Part shown: one piece after another, positions 62,301 through 64,000 of the stretch | How positions within the stretch are numbered: position 1 is the stretch's first letter | Layout of the letters: the number at the start of each line of letters is the position of its first letter | NCBI GenBank assembly: GCA_029948255.1 | Contig: JALIZF010001525.1 | Location: forward strand, 1 to 64,000 | Length of the DNA stretch: 64,000 nt | Reading direction: 5' to 3' | Source: Telmatactis stephensoni | Lineage: Eukaryota > Cnidaria > Anthozoa > Actiniaria > Isophelliidae | The notes under the pieces: generated by a model | What the model was told of the DNA's origin: nothing | Databases searched by the model: none | The model's input: the letters and a program-made list of their open reading frames with translations, nothing else | Program-made: the position numbers and the translations under genes

Positions 62301-64000
62301 TGCATGGTCTTGTTCAATGTTGTCTTGATCCATGGCATTAAGGTTAGACCGCATTTCTACTCTCGTTTTGCTCTTGTTTATTTCCTCCCTGAGGTCTTCC
62401 ATGTTGGCAGTAATGGAATGAACAAGAGCGTCAATTTCGAATTTGCAATCTTGATTCTCTGGTGCCATGTCTAAATTGAATCCAATTTCGGACCACTCAG
62501 ACCTTTTCCATCTACGTCATCGGCCAACTCCTTTTTGGCATCCAAAATGCTTTCTTGTAGACCCCTTAGCTCTGTTATCAACTTAGAAAGATCAAGTTTC
62601 TCCCCATTCTTTTGCTGGTCATTGCTCATTTTATGTTTCTTCTTTTCTTGATCTCAGAAAGAAGGAACTGGTTAACAGAACTAGCAGAAAGTTTGTTGTA
62701 GTCAGTGGTAAGGCTCTTTAATTTCGACCCCATTTCTTTTTTAATTTGAGCCAGTTCTTCAATTTTCTTGACGGATGCAATAGTTTCATCTTTTTGTGCA
62801 TCTAACAAACTTTGTAAATCTTTCATGTTAGATCTCAGTGTTGCAATTTCTTTCTCTTTGTCATCTTCAATCTTCTGGATGCACTTAACGTTCTCAATCT
62901 TCTGCATTTCAAGAGTTTTCTCCAACTCTGCTATTTTGGACGTCAGTTGACTGTTATCTTCACTTATGTCATTTTCTTGTCCTTTAGGGTTCTCAAACCA
63001 CAGCGTCGTTTCCAGTTCTTCAACTTTGGACTTCAGTGTTTCATTCTCGTTTTCCATCTCTTCTTTCAATCTAGTGAGACTGTTGATTTTCTCGATGTAT
63101 TCCATACTGTTGTTCGTTCGCCCTCCTGTCTCTAGCTCCTTAACTTTGGACTTCAACTGCGCGTGTTCGATCTCTTTATCAGTTTCGATTTTAGTCATTC
63201 TTTCAATCTTCTTGAGGCAATCTGAGTTTTCGAGTTTCTGCGTGTCAAGATTCTTCTCTAACTCGGCGATTTTGGACATTAACTGTTTTTTCTTGTTTTT
63301 AGTCTCGTTCTCTTGTATTTGAGCATTATCCAACAGCGTCGTCTCCAGTTCTCCAATTCTGGACTTCAATGTTTCATTTTCGTTTTCCATCTTATCTTTC
63401 ATTTCTGTCAGATCTTGAATTTTCTTGATAGAATTCTTAGTTTCTCCCCTTTGCGTACCAAGAATCATCTCAAGCCCCTCAAGTTTTGACATCAATGTTC
63501 TGTTCTCGATATTTTTCTCCTTTTTCAGTCTTGTCAATTCTTCAATTTTCTTTGAAGATTCAGCGATGTCTTCGTGCTTCGCCTGCAAACGCAACTCCAG
63601 CTCTGTAATGTTGGACTTTAATGCAGCCTTCTCGGTCTCCTGGTCCTTTTCAATTTTGGCAAACTTTCCGATCTTCTCAATATTTTCTTTGTTGTTATTC
63701 CTCTGCTCTTCCAAACGTTTCTCTAGCTCTGCAATCGTGGAACTCAATCTCTCCCTTTCAGTCTTCGTGTCTTGTGCAAGCTTCTTGCTCAATTCAATAT
63801 TCTCATTTTTCTGATCATTGAGGGCTGTTTCGACTTTCTCAATTTTACAAATCAATGTTTCATTTTCCATTCTCATCTCGTCCTCTTTTTTAATCATGTC
63901 TGCCATTTTCTTAGAGGAGTCTGAGTTTTGATTTTCTAGCGAGTCTAAAGTTGTCTGTAGCTCCTTTATCTTTGTTTGCAGTGTCGCATTTTCGATGTTT
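53377..64000 (-). CDS. Long coiled-coil protein gene, frame interrupted, 5' end outside window
   Basis: Exons (minus order): 64000-60763 (open at the right edge), 55665-53610, 53533-about 53377. The first intron is a 5.1-kb TIR element and the second is 76 bp. In all, ~1800 codons of almost continuous heptad-like coiled coil are seen, rich in E, K, L and Q. They include ~62-residue internal repeats (pattern SDKRVxELERQLSDxEN...LQQTIxQLKE in 54.6-55.6 kb; ENETLKSKVEELETTL in 63 kb). No globular domain, signal peptide or membrane segment was recognised. The reading frame shifts by one base near 62645, 62505, 61390, 54420, 53748, 53710 and 53500. Between shifts the coil pattern continues without nonsense codons. 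Either the sequence has indel errors or the gene is a young pseudogene. It resembles golgin, myosin-tail or centromere-type coils only in general, so no function is assigned. Confidence 0.75.
55783..56445. repeat. Tandem duplication, ~370-bp unit, inside the intron element
   Basis: TGAATTCTTACGCATACTTTG...AATATTCATTTATTTCTGAGTG at 55783-56053 recurs at 56155-56423 with ~8% visible differences. Confidence 0.85.
58246..58480 (-). CDS. Possible exon inside the intron element (minus strand)
   Basis: An open frame of ~75 codons starts with a lysine run (KKKKKKKRKKE) and continues SLHGIKRNM...GFPCIDYIRKCC...MPGRYKGDELKLPQLHEEL, ending at a GTAATT donor-like site at 58247. Its residue composition is protein-like, but no family was recognised. 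Nearby frames at 57443-57736 could be further exons. Low certainty. Confidence 0.3.
59312..59845 (+). CDS. Candidate small spliced gene nested in the intron element (122 aa)
   Basis: Three exons, 59312-59450, 59531-59628 and 59714-59845, have clean GT/AG sites (GCG-GTAAG, TTATAG; CGG-GTAATA, TTTTAG) and phases that add up to 122 codons plus TGA. An AATAAA signal follows at about 59994. The protein starts MAYIILKSRRK, contains EVSGGKKKVIKETPF, and ends EPVIDVRFFEVLHSV. No known domain was recognised. It is on the strand opposite to the host gene. It could be a transposon-encoded accessory gene, a captured gene fragment or chance. Confidence 0.4.
60174..60360. repeat. Tandem ~80-bp units near the right end of the intron element
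   Basis: GTCTAGTATTCAGGAATATTCGTAACATACGACTG is repeated exactly at 60216 and 60287, with a third diverged unit on either side. Confidence 0.8.
60455..60690. repeat. Long perfect-looking hairpin near the right end of the intron element
   Basis: TTCAAGTCCGAGTGATGCAACGTCATACTAGAATCACTCGG... pairs with its inverse at 60575-60680, with centre near 60568 (TATACGCCGCGAATATTTATA). Arms ~105 bp. It looks like a MITE inserted in, or part of, the element. Confidence 0.85.

Overview
The window is animal nuclear DNA. Genes are split by GT-AG introns, one gene pair is tandemly duplicated, and the spaces are packed with short palindromic DNA-transposon relics. Gene content and the abundance of foldback/MITE elements fit an early-branching invertebrate, most likely an anthozoan cnidarian. 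That placement is inference; nothing here proves the species. There is no bacterial-style operon, CRISPR array or rRNA.

Layout, left to right. (1) 2-1611 (+): the last three coding exons of GTP-dependent phosphoenolpyruvate carboxykinase, then a long 3' region with MITEs and AATAAA signals at about 3466. (2) 4448-20430 (+): a complete 17-exon nibrin (NBN/NBS1) gene. It has FHA and BRCT domains, a linker with repeated VPDS-like motifs, a KNFKKFKK MRE11-binding motif and a short acidic/aromatic C-terminus. Its introns hold many foldback elements, including a ~2 kb one. (3) 22.0-36.7 kb and 37.7-50.6 kb (both -): two tandem copies of an SLC7-family (LAT/b0,+-type) amino-acid transporter. All 10 comparable coding exons are co-linear with identical phases. 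A shared 5' non-coding exon lies upstream of each copy. One MITE-like insertion is present in the same intron of both copies, and many others are copy-specific, so insertions can be ordered relative to the duplication. The last exon of the right-hand copy is rearranged. (4) 53.4-64.0 kb (-): a long coiled-coil gene that runs off the right edge. Its frame is broken by about seven single-base shifts but by no in-frame nonsense codon between them.

The most unusual feature is in region 4. The 5.1-kb intron at 55666-60762 is itself a terminal-inverted-repeat element. Its ~20-22 bp inverted ends coincide with the GT and AG splice sites, and removing it rejoins the reading frame in phase 0. This is the signature of an intron made by transposon insertion (introner-like). 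It also contains a candidate small spliced gene and its own satellite-like repeats.

Other points are a tandem triplication of a 5' splice site in NBN, several elements landing within about 20 nt of a 5' splice site, and MITE families recognisable by their target-site duplications (TTA/TAA 3 bp, TTAA 4 bp, 7 bp and 8 bp). All identifications are by eye from motifs; no database search was possible.
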